Source: Mantis religiosa (lineage: Eukaryota > Arthropoda > Insecta > Mantodea > Mantidae). From it: a stretch of DNA of 64,000 nt. The position numbers were made by a program, and so were the translations under genes. Positions within the stretch are counted from its first letter, which is position 1. Each line of letters starts with the position of its first letter. Below are positions 1 to 11,757 of this stretch, piece after piece. The stretch lies in assembly GCA_030765055.1 (NCBI GenBank), contig JAUKNK010000147.1, positions 4,050,001 to 4,114,000 of the forward strand. The letters are read 5' to 3'. The notes beneath the pieces are model-generated. The model saw nothing but the letters and a program-made list of their open reading frames with translations. It did not search any database and had not been told where the DNA came from.

Positions 1-1285
1 TTTATCCAAAAGAGCTGTTGTCAGAGAAGTCTAAGCTCTAAGGAACCTGTATTCTTTTGCACTTCATTTGTTTCACTATGCGATGTGACGTACATTTAGA
101 GGTTTTCTTTTATCCAAAAGAGATGTTGTCAGAGAAGTCTAAGCTCTAAGGAACCTGTATTCTTTTGCACTTCATTTGCTTCACTATGCGATGTGCCGTA
201 CATTTAGAGGTTTTCTTTTATCCAAAAGAGCTGTTGTCAGAAATGTCTAAGCTCTAAGGAACCTGTATTCTTTTGCACTTCATTTGTTTCACTATGCGGT
301 ATGCCGTAAATTTAGAGGTTTTCTTTTATCCAAAAGCGCTGTTGTCAGAGAAGTCTAAGCTCTAAGGAACCTGTACTCTTTTGCACTTCATTTGTTTCAC
401 TATGCGGTATGCCGTACATTTAGAGGTTTTCTTTTATCCAAAAGAGCTGTTGTCAGAAATGTCTAAGCTCTAAGGAACCTGTATTCTTTTGCACTTCATT
501 GTTTCACTATGCGGTATGCCGTACATTTAGAGGTTTTCTTTTATCCAAAAGCGCTGTTGTCAGAGAAGTCTAAGCTCTAAGGAACCTGTATTCTTTTGCA
601 CTTCATTGTTTCACTATGCGATTTGCCGTACATTTAGAGGTTTTCTTTTATCCAAAAGAGCTGTTGTCAGAAATGTCTAAGCTCTAAGGAACCTGTATTC
701 TTTTGCACTTCATTTGTTTCACTATGCGGTATGCCGTACATTTAGAGGTTTTCTTTTATCCAAAAGCGCTGTTGTCAGAGAAGTCTAAGCTCTAAGGAAC
801 CTGTATTCTTTTGCACTTCATTGTTTCACTATGCGATATGCCGTACATTTAGAGGTTTTCTTTTATCCAAAAGAGATGTTGTCAGAGAAGTCTAAGCTCT
901 AAGGAACCTGTATTCTTTTGAGTTTCTTTTGTTTCACTATGCGGTGTGCCGTACATTTAGAGGTTTTCTTTTATACAAAAGTGTTGTTGCCAACGAAGTC
1001 TAAGCTCTAAGGAACCTGTATTCTTTTGCAATTCATTTGTTTCACTATGCGATGTGACGTACATTTAGAGGTTTTCTTTTATCCAAAAGAGATGTTGTCA
1101 GAGAAGTCTAAGCTCTAAGGAACCTGTATTCTTTTGAGTTTCTTTTGTTTCACTATGCGGTGTGCCGTACATTTAGAGGTTTTCTTTTATCCAAAAGTGT
1201 TGTTGCCAGAGAAGTCTAAGCTCTAAGGCGCCTGTATTCTTTTGCACATCATTTGTTTCACTATGCGATATGCCGTAAATTTAGA

Positions 1286-1735
1286 GGTTTGTTTTATCCA
1301 AAAGCGTTGTTGCCGGAGATATCTAAACTCTAAAGGAGTCGGCAATCTTTTGACTTTAATTTGTTTCACTATCCGATATGCCGTAAATTTAGAGGTTTGT
1401 TTTATCCAAAAGTGTTGTTGACAGAGATGTCTAAACTCTAAGGAGCCAGTATTGTTTTGAACTCCATTTGTTTCACAATGCGATATGTCGTCAATTTAGA
1501 TGTTTCCTTTTATCCAAAAGCTTACTCCTCAGAGAAATCTAAGCCCTAAGGAGCCAGTATTTTTTTGAACTTCATTTGCTTCACTATGCGATATGCCGTC
1601 AATTTAGATGTTTCCTTTTATCCAAAAGCTTACTTCTCAGAGAAATCTAAGCCCTAAGGAGCCAGTATTTTTTTGAACTTCATTTGCTTCACAATGCGAT
1701 ATATCGTCAATTTAGATGTTTTCTTTTAATCAAAG
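1286..1735 (+). repeat. C-type divergent satellite patch
   Basis: The units have GTTGCCGGAGATATC, AAAGGAGTCGGC, then GCCAGTATTG, CAATGCGATATGTCGTC, TTTAGATGTTTCC and AAAGCTTACT. The patch ends in TTTTAATCAAAGCG (from 1724). That 3' landmark, one base shorter than the usual TTTATCCAAAAGCG, recurs at eight later positions and marks the C-to-A junction each time. Confidence 0.85.
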
Positions 1736-2814
1736 CGCTGTTGTCAGAGAAGTCTAAGCTGTAAGGAACCTTAAATCTTTTGCACTTCATTTGTTTCACT
1801 ATGCGATATGCCGTACATTTAGAGGTTTTCTTTTATCCAAAAGTGTTGTTGCCAGAGAAGTCTAAGATCTAAGGAGCCTGTATTCTTTTGCACTTCATTT
1901 GTTTCACTATGCGATATGCCGTACATTTAGAGGTTTTTTTTATCCAAAAGAGATGTTGTCAGAGAAGTCTAAGCTCTAAGGAACCTTTTTCCTTTTGCAC
2001 TTCATTTGTTTCACTATGCGATATGCCGTACATTTAGAGGTTTTCTTTTATCCAAAAGAGATGTTGTCAGAGAAGTCTAAGTTCTAAGGAACCTTTTTCC
2101 TTTTGCACTTCATTTGTTTCACTATGCGATATGCCGTACATTTAGAGGTTTTTGTATTATCCAAAAGTGTTGTTACCAGAGAAGTCTAAGCTCTAGGGAG
2201 CCTGAATTCTTTTTACTTTCTTTTGTTTCACTATGCGGTATGCCGTAAATTTAGAGGTTTTCTTTTATCCAAAGGAGCTGTTGTCAGAGAAGTCTAAGTT
2301 CTAAGGTACCTGTATTCTTTTGCACTTTATTTGTTTCACTATGTGATATGCCGTACATTTACAGGTTTTCTTTAATCCAAAAGAGCTGTTGTCAGAGATG
2401 TTTAAGCTCTAAGGAACCTGTATTCTTTTGCACTTCATTTGTTTCACTATGTGATATGCCGTACATTTACAGGTTTTCTTTTATCCAAAAGAGCTGTTGT
2501 CAGAGAAGTCTAAGCTCTAAGGAAGCTGTATTCTTTTGCACTTCATTTGTTTCACTATGCGATGTGCCGTAAATTTAGAGGTTTTCTTTTATCCAAAAGC
2601 GCTGTTGTCAGAAATGTCTAAGCCCTAAGGAACCTGTATTCTTTCGCAATTCATTGTTTCACTATGCGATGTGCCGTAAATTTAGAGGTTTCCTTTTATC
2701 CAAAAGCGCTGTTGTCAGAGAAGTCTAAGCTCTAAGGAGCCTTCATTCTTTTGCACTTCATTTGTTTCACTATGCGATATGCCGTACATTTAGAGGTTTT
2801 TTTTTATCCAAAAG

Positions 2815-2980
2815 TGTTGTTGAGAGAGATGTCTAAACTCTAAGGAGCCAGTATTGTTTTGAACTCCATTTGTTTGACAATGCGATATGTCGTCAATTTA
2901 GATGTTTCCTTTTATCCAAAAGCTTATTTCTCAGAGAAATCTAAGCCCTAAGGAGCCAGTATTGTTTTGAACTTCATTTG
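2815..2980 (+). repeat. Short C-type patch
   Basis: The units contain GAGAGATGTCTAAACTC, GCCAGTATTG, TATGTCGTCAATTTAGATG and AAAGCTTATTTCTC. The patch reverts to A-type at CACTATGCGATATGCCGTAC. It lacks the TTTTAATCAAAGCG end seen in the other C patches, which suggests an exchange inside it. Confidence 0.8.
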
Positions 2981-4567
2981 CTTCACTATGCGATATGCCG
3001 TACATTTTGAGGTTTTCTTTTATCCAAAAGTGTTGTTGCCAGAGAAGTCTAAGCTCTAAGGAGCCTGTATTCTCTTGCACTTCATTTGTTTCACTATGCG
3101 ATATGCCGTACATTTAGAGGTTTTCTTTTATCCAAAAGAGATGTTGTTAGAGAAGTCTAAGCTCTAAGGAACCTGTATCCTTTTGCACTTCATTTGTTTC
3201 ACTATGCGATATGCCGTACATTTAGAGGTTTTTGTATTATCCAAAAGTGTTGTTACCAGAGAAGTCTAAGCTCTAGGGAGCCTGAATTCTTTTTACTTTC
3301 TTTTGTTACACTATGCGGTATGCCGTAAATTTAGAGGTTTCCTTTTATCCAAAAGAGCTGTTGTCAGAGAAGTCTAAGCTCTAAGGAACCTGTATTCTTT
3401 TGCACTTCATTTGTTTCACTATGTGATATGCCATACATTTAGAGGTTTTCTTTTATCCAAAAGAGCTGTTGTCAGAGAAGTCTAAGCTCTAAGGAACCTG
3501 TATTCTTTCGCACTTCATTGTTTCACTATGTGATATGCCGTACATTTAGAGGTTTTCTTTTATCCAAAAGAGCTGTTGTCAGAGAAGACTAAGCTCTATG
3601 GAACCTCTATTCTTTCGCACTTCATTGTTTCACTATGCGGTATGCCGTAAATTTAGAGGTTTTCGTTTATCCAAAAGCGCTGTTGTCAGAGAAGTCTAAG
3701 CTCTAAGGAAACTGTATTCTTTTGCACTTCATTTGTTTCACTATGCGGTATGCCGTAAATTTAGAGGTTTTCGTTTATCCAAAAGCGCTGTTGTCAGAGA
3801 AGTCTAAGCTCTAAGGAACCTGTATTCTTTTGCACTTCATTTGTTTCACTATGCGATGTGACGTACATTTAGAGGTTTTCTTTTATCCAAAAGCGCTGTT
3901 GTCAGAAATGTCTAAGCTCTAAGGAACCTGTATTCTTTTGCACTTCATTTGTTTCACTATGCGGTATGCCGTACATTTAGAGGTTTACTTTTATCCAAAA
4001 GCACTGTTGTCAGAAATGTCTAAGCTCTAAGGAATCTGTATTCTTTTGCACTTCATTGTTTCACTATGCGATGTGCCGTACATTTAGAGGTTTACTTTTA
4101 TCCAAAAGCGCTGTTGTCAGAAATGTCTAAGCTCTAAGGAACCTCTATTCTTTTGCACTTCATTTGTTTCACTATGCGGTATTCCGTACATTTAGAGGTT
4201 TTCTTTTATCCAAAAGGGCTGTTGTCAGAAATGTCTAAGCTCTAAGGAACCTGTATTCTTTTGCACTTCATTGTTTCACTATGCGATATGCCGTACATTT
4301 AGAGGTTTTTTTTTATACAAAAGTGTTGTTGCCAACGAAGTCTAAGCTCTAAGGAACCTGTATTCTTTTGCACTTCATTTGTTTCACTATGCGATATGCC
4401 GTACATTTAGAGGTTTTCTTTTATCCAAAAGCGCTGTTGTCAGAGAAGTCTAAGCTCTAAGGAACCTGTATTCTTTTGCACTTCATTTGTTTCACTATGC
4501 GATATGCCGTACATTTAGAGGTTTACTTTTATCCAAAAGAGCTGTTGTCAGAAATGTCTAAGCTCTA

Positions 4568-7500
4568 AGAAGCCTTCATTCTTTTGCACTTCAGTTGTTT
4601 CAGAATCCGGTATGCCGTTAATTTAGAGGTTTCCTTTTATCCAAAAGAGCTGTGGTCAGAAATGTCTAAGCTCTAAGGAGCCTTCATTCTTTTGCACTTC
4701 ATTTGTTTCACTATGCGATATGCCGTATTTTCAGAGGTTTCCTTTTATCCAAAAGCGTTGTTGTCAGAGAAGTCTAAGCTCTAAGAAGCCTTCATTCTTT
4801 TGCACTCCATTTGTTTCAGAATCCGATATGCCATAAATTTAGAGGTTTCCTTTTATCCAAAAGTGTTGTTGTCAGAGAAGTCTAAGCTCTAAGGAGCCTT
4901 CATTCTTTTGCACTTCATTTGTTTCATAATCCGATATGCCGTAAATTTAGAGGTTTCCTTTTTTCCAAAAGTGTTGTTGTCAGAGAAGTCTAAGCTCTAA
5001 GAAGCCTTCATTCTTTCGCACTCCATTTGTTTCAGAATCCGATATGCCATAAATTTAGAGGTTTCCTTTTATTCAAAAGTGTAGTGGTCAGAGAAGTCTA
5101 AGCTCTAAGGAGCCTTCATTCTTTTGCACTTCATTTGTTTCAGAATGCGATATGCCATAAATTTAGAGGTTTCTTTTTATCCAAAAGTGTAGTGGTCAGA
5201 GAAGTCTAAGCTCTAAGGAGCCTTCATTCTTTTGCACTTCATTTTTTTCAGAATCCGATATGCCGTAAATTTAGAGGTTTCCTTTTATCCAAAAGTGTTG
5301 TTGTCAGAGATGTCTAAGCTCTAAGGAGCCTTCATTCTTTTGCACTCCAATTGTTTCAGAATCCGATATGCCATAAATTTAGAGTTTTCCTTTTATTCAA
5401 AAGTGTAGTGGTCAGAGCAGTCTAAGCTCTAAGGAGCCTTCATTCTTTTGCACTTCATTTGTTTCAGAATCCGATATGCCGTAAATTTAGAGGTTTCCTT
5501 TTATCCAAAAGTGTTGTTGTCAGAGAAGTCTAAGCTCTAAGGAACCTGTATTCTTTTGCACTACATTTGTTTCAGAATCCGATATGCCATAAATTTAGAG
5601 GTTTCCTTTTACTCAAAAGTGTAGTGGTCAGAGAAGTCTAAGCTCTAAGGAGCCTTCATTCTTTTGCACTTCATTTGTTTCACTATGCGATATGCCGTAA
5701 ATTTAGAGGTTTCCTTTTATCCAAAGTGTTGTTGTCAGAGAATTCTAAGCCCTAAGGAGCCTTCATTCTTTTGCACTTCATTTGTTTCAGAATCCGATAT
5801 GCCATAAATTTAGAGGTTTCCTTTTATTCAAAAGTGTAGTGGTCAGAGAAGTCTAAGCTCTAAGGAGCCTTCACTCTTTTGCACTCCATTTGTTTCAGAA
5901 TCCGATATGCCATAAATTTAGAGGTTTCCTTTTATCCAAAAGTGTAGTGGTCAGAGAAGTCTAAGCTCTAAGGAGCCTTCATTCTGTTGCACTCCATTTG
6001 TTTCAGAATCCGATATGCCGTAAATTTAGAGGTTTCCTTTTATCCAAAAGTGTTGTTGTCAGAGAAGTCTAAGCTCTAAGGAGCCTTCATTCTTTTGCAC
6101 TTCATTTGTTTCAGAATCCGATATGCCGTAAACTTTGAGGTTTCCTTTTATCCAAAGGTGTTGTTGTCAGAGAAGTCTAAGCTCTAAGGAGCCTTCATTC
6201 TTTTGCACTCCATTTGTTTCAGAATCCGATATGCCATAAATTTAGAGGTTTCTTTTTATCCAAAAGTGTAGTGGTCAGAGAAGTCTAAGCTCTAAGGAGC
6301 CTTCAGTCTTTTGCACTTCATTTGTTTCAGAATCCGATATGCCATAAATTTAGAGGTTTCCTTTTATCCAAAAGTGTAGTGGTCAGAGAAGTCTAAGCTC
6401 TAAGGAGCCTTCATTCTTTTGCACTCCATTTGTTTCAGAATCCGATATGCCATAAATTTAGAGGTTTCCCTTTATCCAAAAGTGTTGTTGTCAGAAAAGT
6501 CTAAGCTCTAAGGAGCCTTCATTCTTTTGCACTTCATTTTTTTTAGAATCCGATATGCCGTAAATTTAGAGGTTTCCTTTTATCCAAAAGTGTTGTTGTC
6601 AGAGAAGTATAAGCTCTAAGGAGCCTTCATTCTTTTGCACTCCATTTGTTTCAGAATCCGATATGCCATAAATTTAGAGGTTTCCTGTTATTCAAAAGTG
6701 TAGTGGTCAGAGAAGTCTAAGCTCTAAGGAGCCTTCATTCTTTTGCACTCCATTTGTTTCAGAATCCCATATGCCTTAAATTTAGAGGTTTCCTTTTATT
6801 CAAAAGTGTAGTGGTCAGAGCAGTCTAAGCTCTAAGGAGCCTTCATTCTTTTGCACTTCATTTGTTTCAGAATCCGATATGCCGTAAATTTAGAGGTTTC
6901 CTTTAATCCAAAAGTGTTGTTGTCAGAGAAGTCTAAGCTCTAAGGAGCCTTCATTCTTTTGCACTCCATTTGTTTCAGAATCCGATATGCCATAAATTTA
7001 GAGGTTTCCTTTTATCCAAAACTGTAGTGGTCAGAGCAGTCTAAGCTCTAAGGGGCCTTCATTCTTTTGCACTCCGTTTGTTTCAGAATCCGATATGCCG
7101 TAAATTTAGAGGTTTCCTTTAATCCAAAAGTGTTGTTGTCAGAGAAGTCTAAGCTCTAAGGAGCCTTCATTCTTTTGCACTCCATTTGTTTCAGAATCCG
7201 ATATGCCATAAATTTAGAGGTTTCCTTTTATCCAAAAGTGTAGTGGTCAGAGCAGTCTAAGCTCTAAGGAGCCTTCATTCTTTTGCACTTCATTTGTTTC
7301 AGAATCCGATATGCCGTAAATTTAGAGGTTTCCTTTAATCCAAAAGTGTTGTTGTCAGAGAAGTCTAAGCTCTAAGGAGCCTTCATTCTTTTGCACTCCA
7401 TTTGCTTCAGAATCCGATATGCCATAAATTTAGAGGTTTCCTTTTATCCAAAAGTGTAGTGGTCAGAGCAGTCTAAGCTCTAAGGAGCCTTCATTCTTTT

Positions 7501-8310
7501 GCACTTCATTTGTTTCAGAATCCGATATGCCGTAAATTTAGAGGTTTCCTTTAATCCAAAAGTGTTGTTGTCAGAGAAGTCTAAGCTCTAAGGAGCCTTC
7601 ATTCTTTTGCACTCCATTTGTTTCAGAATCTGATATGCCATAAATTTAGAGGTTTCCTTTTATCCAAAAGTGTAGTGGTCAGAGCAGTCTAAGCTCTAAG
7701 GAGCCTTCATTCTTTTGCACTCCATTTGTTTCAGAATCCGATATGCCGTAAATTTAGAGGTTTCCTTTAATCCAAAAGTGTTGTTGTCAGAGAAGTCTAA
7801 GCTCTAAGGAGCCTTCATTCTTTTGCACTCCATTTGTTTCAGAATCCGATATGCCATAAATTTAGAGGTTTCCTTTAATCCAAAAGTGTAGTGGTCAGAG
7901 CAGTCTAAGCTCTAAGGAGCCTTCATTCTTTTGCACTTCATTTGTTTCACTTTGCGATATGCCGTATTTTCAGAGGTTTCCTTTTATCCAAAAGTGTTGT
8001 TGTCAGAGAAGTCTAAGCTCTAAGGAGCCTTCATTCTTTTGCACTCCATTTGTTTCAGAATCCGATATGCCATAAATTTAGAGGTTTCCTTTTATTCAAA
8101 AGTGTAGTGGTCAGAGAAGCCTAAGCTCTAAGGAGCCTTCATTCTTTTGCACTCCATTTGTTTCAGAATCCGATATGCCATAAATTTAGAGGTTTCCTTT
8201 TATCCAAAAGTGTAGTGGTCAGAGAAGTCTAAGCTCTAAGGAGCCTTCATTCTTTTGCACTCCATTTGTTTCAGAATCCGATATGCCGTAAATTTATAGG
8301 TTTCCTTTTA
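4568..8310 (+). repeat. B-type satellite block
   Basis: Units carry GAGCCTTCATTC, CACTCCATTTG or CACTTCATTTG, TTTCAGAATCCGATATGCC and GAGGTTTCC. The segment after the AAAAG landmark alternates between TGTTGTTGTCAG and TGTAGTGGTCAG, and the end between GCCATAAAT and GCCGTAAAT. A few units near 4700 and 7955 are hybrids carrying CACTATGCG or CACTTTGCG with GTATTTTCAGAGG. Part of this block is duplicated at 8893-11757. Confidence 0.88.
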
Positions 8311-8732
8311 TCCAAAAGAGCTGTTGTCAGAGATGTTTAAGCTCTAAGGAACCTGTATCCTTTTGCACTTCATTTGTTTCACTATGCGATATGCCGTACA
8401 TTTAGAGGTTTTTGTATTATCCATAAGTGTTGTTACCAGAGAAGTCTAAGCTCTAGGGAGCCTGAATTCTTTTTACTTTCTTTTGTTACACTATGCGGTA
8501 TGCCGTAAATTTAGAGGTTTCCTTTTATCCAAAAGTGTTGTTGTTAGAGAAGTCTAAGCTCTAAGGAACCTGTATTCTTTTGCACTTCATTTGTTTCACT
8601 ATGTGATATGCCGTACATTTAGAGGTTTTCTTTTATCCAAAAGAGCTGTTGTCAGAGAAGTCTAAGCTCTAAGGAACCTGTATTCTTTCGCACTTCATTG
8701 TTTCACTATGTGATATGCCGTACATTTAGAGG
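5868..8732 (+). repeat. 3.0-kb higher-order repeat, copy 1
   Basis: This segment matches 8893-11757 at a constant offset of 3025 bp. Rare shared variants include ATTCTGTTGC (5981 and 9006), CAGAATCCCATATGCC, CCAAAACTGTAGTGG and AATTTATAGG (8291 and 11316). The copies diverge after about 8732, where copy 1 runs into a short extra segment. Confidence 0.92.
6901..7900 (+). repeat. 216-bp dimeric higher-order repeat
   Basis: CTTTAATCC recurs at 6901, 7117, 7333, 7549 and 7765, exactly 216 bp apart, then at 7873. Each dimer joins a unit with TGTTGTTGTCAGAGAAG and GCCATAAAT to one with TGTAGTGGTCAGAGCAG and GCCGTAAAT. The same dimers are seen in the duplicate (about 9926-10925) and near 14100-14940. 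Confidence 0.9.
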
Positions 8733-8892
8733 TTTTTGTATTATCCATAAGTGTTGTTACCAGAGAAGTCTAAGCTCTAGGGAGCCTGAATTCTTTTTAC
8801 TTTCTTTTGTTACACTATGCGGTATGCCGTAAATTTAGAGGTTTCCTTTTATCCAAAAGTGTTGTTGTTAGAGAAGTCTAAGCTCTAAGGAA
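8733..8892 (+). repeat. Junction fragment between the 3.0-kb copies
   Basis: This piece starts TTTGTATTATCCATAAG and matches about 8409-8568 at an offset of 324 bp (three units). It then switches within a unit, from GGAACC to TTCACTC, into the start of copy 2. It looks like the scar of an unequal exchange. Confidence 0.75.
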
Positions 8893-11757
8893 CCTTCACT
8901 CTTTTGCACTCCATTTGTTTCAGAATCCGATATGCCATAAATTTAGAGGTTTCCTTTTATCCAAAAGTGTAGTGGTCAGAGAAGTCTAAGCTCTAAGGAG
9001 CCTTCATTCTGTTGCACTCCATTTGTTTCAGAATCCGATATGCCGTAAATTTAGAGGTTTCCTTTTATCCAAAAGTGTTGTTGTCAGAGAAGTCTAAGCT
9101 CTAAGGAGCCTTCATTCTTTTGCACTTCATTTGTTTCAGAATCCGATATGCCGTAAATTTTGAGGTTTCCTTTTATCCAAAGGTGTTGTTGTCAGAGAAG
9201 TCTAAGCTCTAAGGAGCCTTCATTCTTTTGCACTCCATTTGTTTCAGAATCCGATATGCCATAAATTTAGAGGTTTCTTTTTATCCAAAAGTGTAGTGGT
9301 CAGAGAAGTCTAAGCTCTAAGGAGCCTTCAGTCTTTTGCACTTCATTTGTTTCAGAATCCGATATGCCATAAATTTAGAGGTTTCCTTTTATCCAAAAGT
9401 GTAGTGGTCAGAGAAGTCTAAGCTCTAAGGAGCCTTCATTCTTTTGCACTCCATTTGTTTCAGAATCCGATATGCCATAAATTTAGAGGTTTCCCTTTAT
9501 CCAAAAGTGTTGTTGTCAGAAAAGTCTAAGCTCTAAGGAGCCTTCATTCTTTTGCACTTCATTTTTTTTAGAATCCGATATGCCGTAAATTTAGAGGTTT
9601 CCTTTTATCCAAAAGTGTTGTTGTCAGAGAAGTATAAGCTCTAAGGAGCCTTCATTCTTTTGCACTCCATTTGTTTCAGAATCCGATATGCCATAAATTT
9701 AGAGGTTTCCTGTTATTCAAAAGTGTAGTGGTCAGAGAAGTCTAAGCTCTAAGGAGCCTTCATTCTTTTGCACTCCATTTGTTTCAGAATCCCATATGCC
9801 TTAAATTTAGAGGTTTCCTTTTATTCAAAAGTGTAGTGGTCAGAGCAGTCTAAGCTCTAAGGAGCCTTCATTCTTTTGCACTTCATTTGTTTCAGAATCC
9901 GATATGCCGTAAATTTAGAGGTTTCCTTTAATCCAAAAGTGTTGTTGTCAGAGAAGTCTAAGCTCTAAGGAGCCTTCATTCTTTTGCACTCCATTTGTTT
10001 CAGAATCCGATATGCCATAAATTTAGAGGTTTCCTTTTATCCAAAACTGTAGTGGTCAGAGCAGTCTAAGCTCTAAGGGGCCTTCATTCTTTTGCACTCC
10101 GTTTGTTTCAGAATCCGATATGCCGTAAATTTAGAGGTTTCCTTTAATCCAAAAGTGTTGTTGTCAGAGAAGTCTAAGCTCTAAGGAGCCTTCATTCTTT
10201 TGCACTCCATTTGTTTCAGAATCCGATATGCCATAAATTTAGAGGTTTCCTTTTATCCAAAAGTGTAGTGGTCAGAGCAGTCTAAGCTCTAAGGAGCCTT
10301 CATTCTTTTGCACTTCATTTGTTTCAGAATCCGATATGCCGTAAATTTAGAGGTTTCCTTTAATCCAAAAGTGTTGTTGTCAGAGAAGTCTAAGCTCTAA
10401 GGAGCCTTCATTCTTTTGCACTCCATTTGCTTCAGAATCCGATATGCCATAAATTTAGAGGTTTCCTTTTATCCAAAAGTGTAGTGGTCAGAGCAGTCTA
10501 AGCTCTAAGGAGCCTTCATTCTTTTGCACTTCATTTGTTTCAGAATCCGATATGCCGTAAATTTAGAGGTTTCCTTTAATCCAAAAGTGTTGTTGTCAGA
10601 GAAGTCTAAGCTCTAAGGAGCCTTCATTCTTTTGCACTCCATTTGTTTCAGAATCTGATATGCCATAAATTTAGAGGTTTCCTTTTATCCAAAAGTGTAG
10701 TGGTCAGAGCAGTCTAAGCTCTAAGGAGCCTTCATTCTTTTGCACTCCATTTGTTTCAGAATCCGATATGCCGTAAATTTAGAGGTTTCCTTTAATCCAA
10801 AAGTGTTGTTGTCAGAGAAGTCTAAGCTCTAAGGAGCCTTCATTCTTTTGCACTCCATTTGTTTCAGAATCCGATATGCCATAAATTTAGAGGTTTCCTT
10901 TAATCCAAAAGTGTAGTGGTCAGAGCAGTCTAAGCTCTAAGGAGCCTTCATTCTTTTGCACTTCATTTGTTTCACTTTGCGATATGCCGTATTTTCAGAG
11001 GTTTCCTTTTATCCAAAAGTGTTGTTGTCAGAGAAGTCTAAGCTCTAAGGAGCCTTCATTCTTTTGCACTCCATTTGTTTCAGAATCCGATATGCCATAA
11101 ATTTAGAGGTTTCCTTTTATTCAAAAGTGTAGTGGTCAGAGAAGCCTAAGCTCTAAGGAGCCTTCATTCTTTTGCACTCCATTTGTTTCAGAATCCGATA
11201 TGCCATAAATTTAGAGGTTTCCTTTTATCCAAAAGTGTAGTGGTCAGAGAAGTCTAAGCTCTAAGGAGCCTTCATTCTTTTGCACTCCATTTGTTTCAGA
11301 ATCCGATATGCCGTAAATTTATAGGTTTCCTTTTATCCAAAAGAGCTGTTGTCAGAGATGTTTAAGCTCTAAGGAACCTGTATCCTTTTGCACTTCATTT
11401 GTTTCACTATGCGATATGCCGTACATTTAGAGGTTTTTGTATTATCCATAAGTGTTGTTACCAGAGAAGTCTAAGCTCTAGGGAGCCTGAATTCTTTTTA
11501 CTTTCTTTTGTTACACTATGCGGTATGCCGTAAATTTAGAGGTTTCCTTTTATCCAAAAGTGTTGTTGTTAGAGAAGTCTAAGCTCTAAGGAACCTGTAT
11601 TCTTTTGCACTTCATTTGTTTCACTATGTGATATGCCGTACATTTAGAGGTTTTCTTTTATCCAAAAGAGCTGTTGTCAGAGAAGTCTAAGCTCTAAGGA
11701 ACCTGTATTCTTTCGCACTTCATTGTTTCACTATGTGATATGCCGTACATTTAGAGG
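8893..11757 (+). repeat. 3.0-kb higher-order repeat, copy 2
   Basis: Second copy of 5868-8732 with private variants in the same order. Beyond 11757 the sequence continues like the region after 3540 (rare GCTCTATGG at about 3593 and 11798), so copy 2 is joined to a second duplicated segment. Confidence 0.92.

Larger units (their letters stand above)
1..4567 (+). repeat. A-type satellite block with two C-type patches
   Basis: Units carry GAACCTGTATTC, CACTATGCG, GCCGTACATTTAG and GAGGTTTTC. Two main unit starts alternate locally: AAAAGAGCTGTTGTCAGAAATG and AAAAGCGCTGTTGTCAGAGAAG, shown here only as landmarks of the A subfamily. Units with CATTGTTTCAC lack one T and are 107 bp (for example near 500, 605 and 815). 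Divergent C-type units interrupt at about 1286-1735 and 2815-2980. A variant with TTGTATTATCC and GTTACCAGAG appears near 2150 and 3230. Confidence 0.85.

Noticed and set aside
2348..2572. Small plus-strand open frame of 74 codons
   Set aside because: It spans two satellite units, has a 36-residue period and is open only because two units have ATTTAC instead of ATTTAG. No initiation context or neighbouring gene supports it.
1..4567. CRISPR array
   Set aside because: The repeats are contiguous at 108 bp with no unique spacers, and variation is spread across the unit. No cas genes are present.
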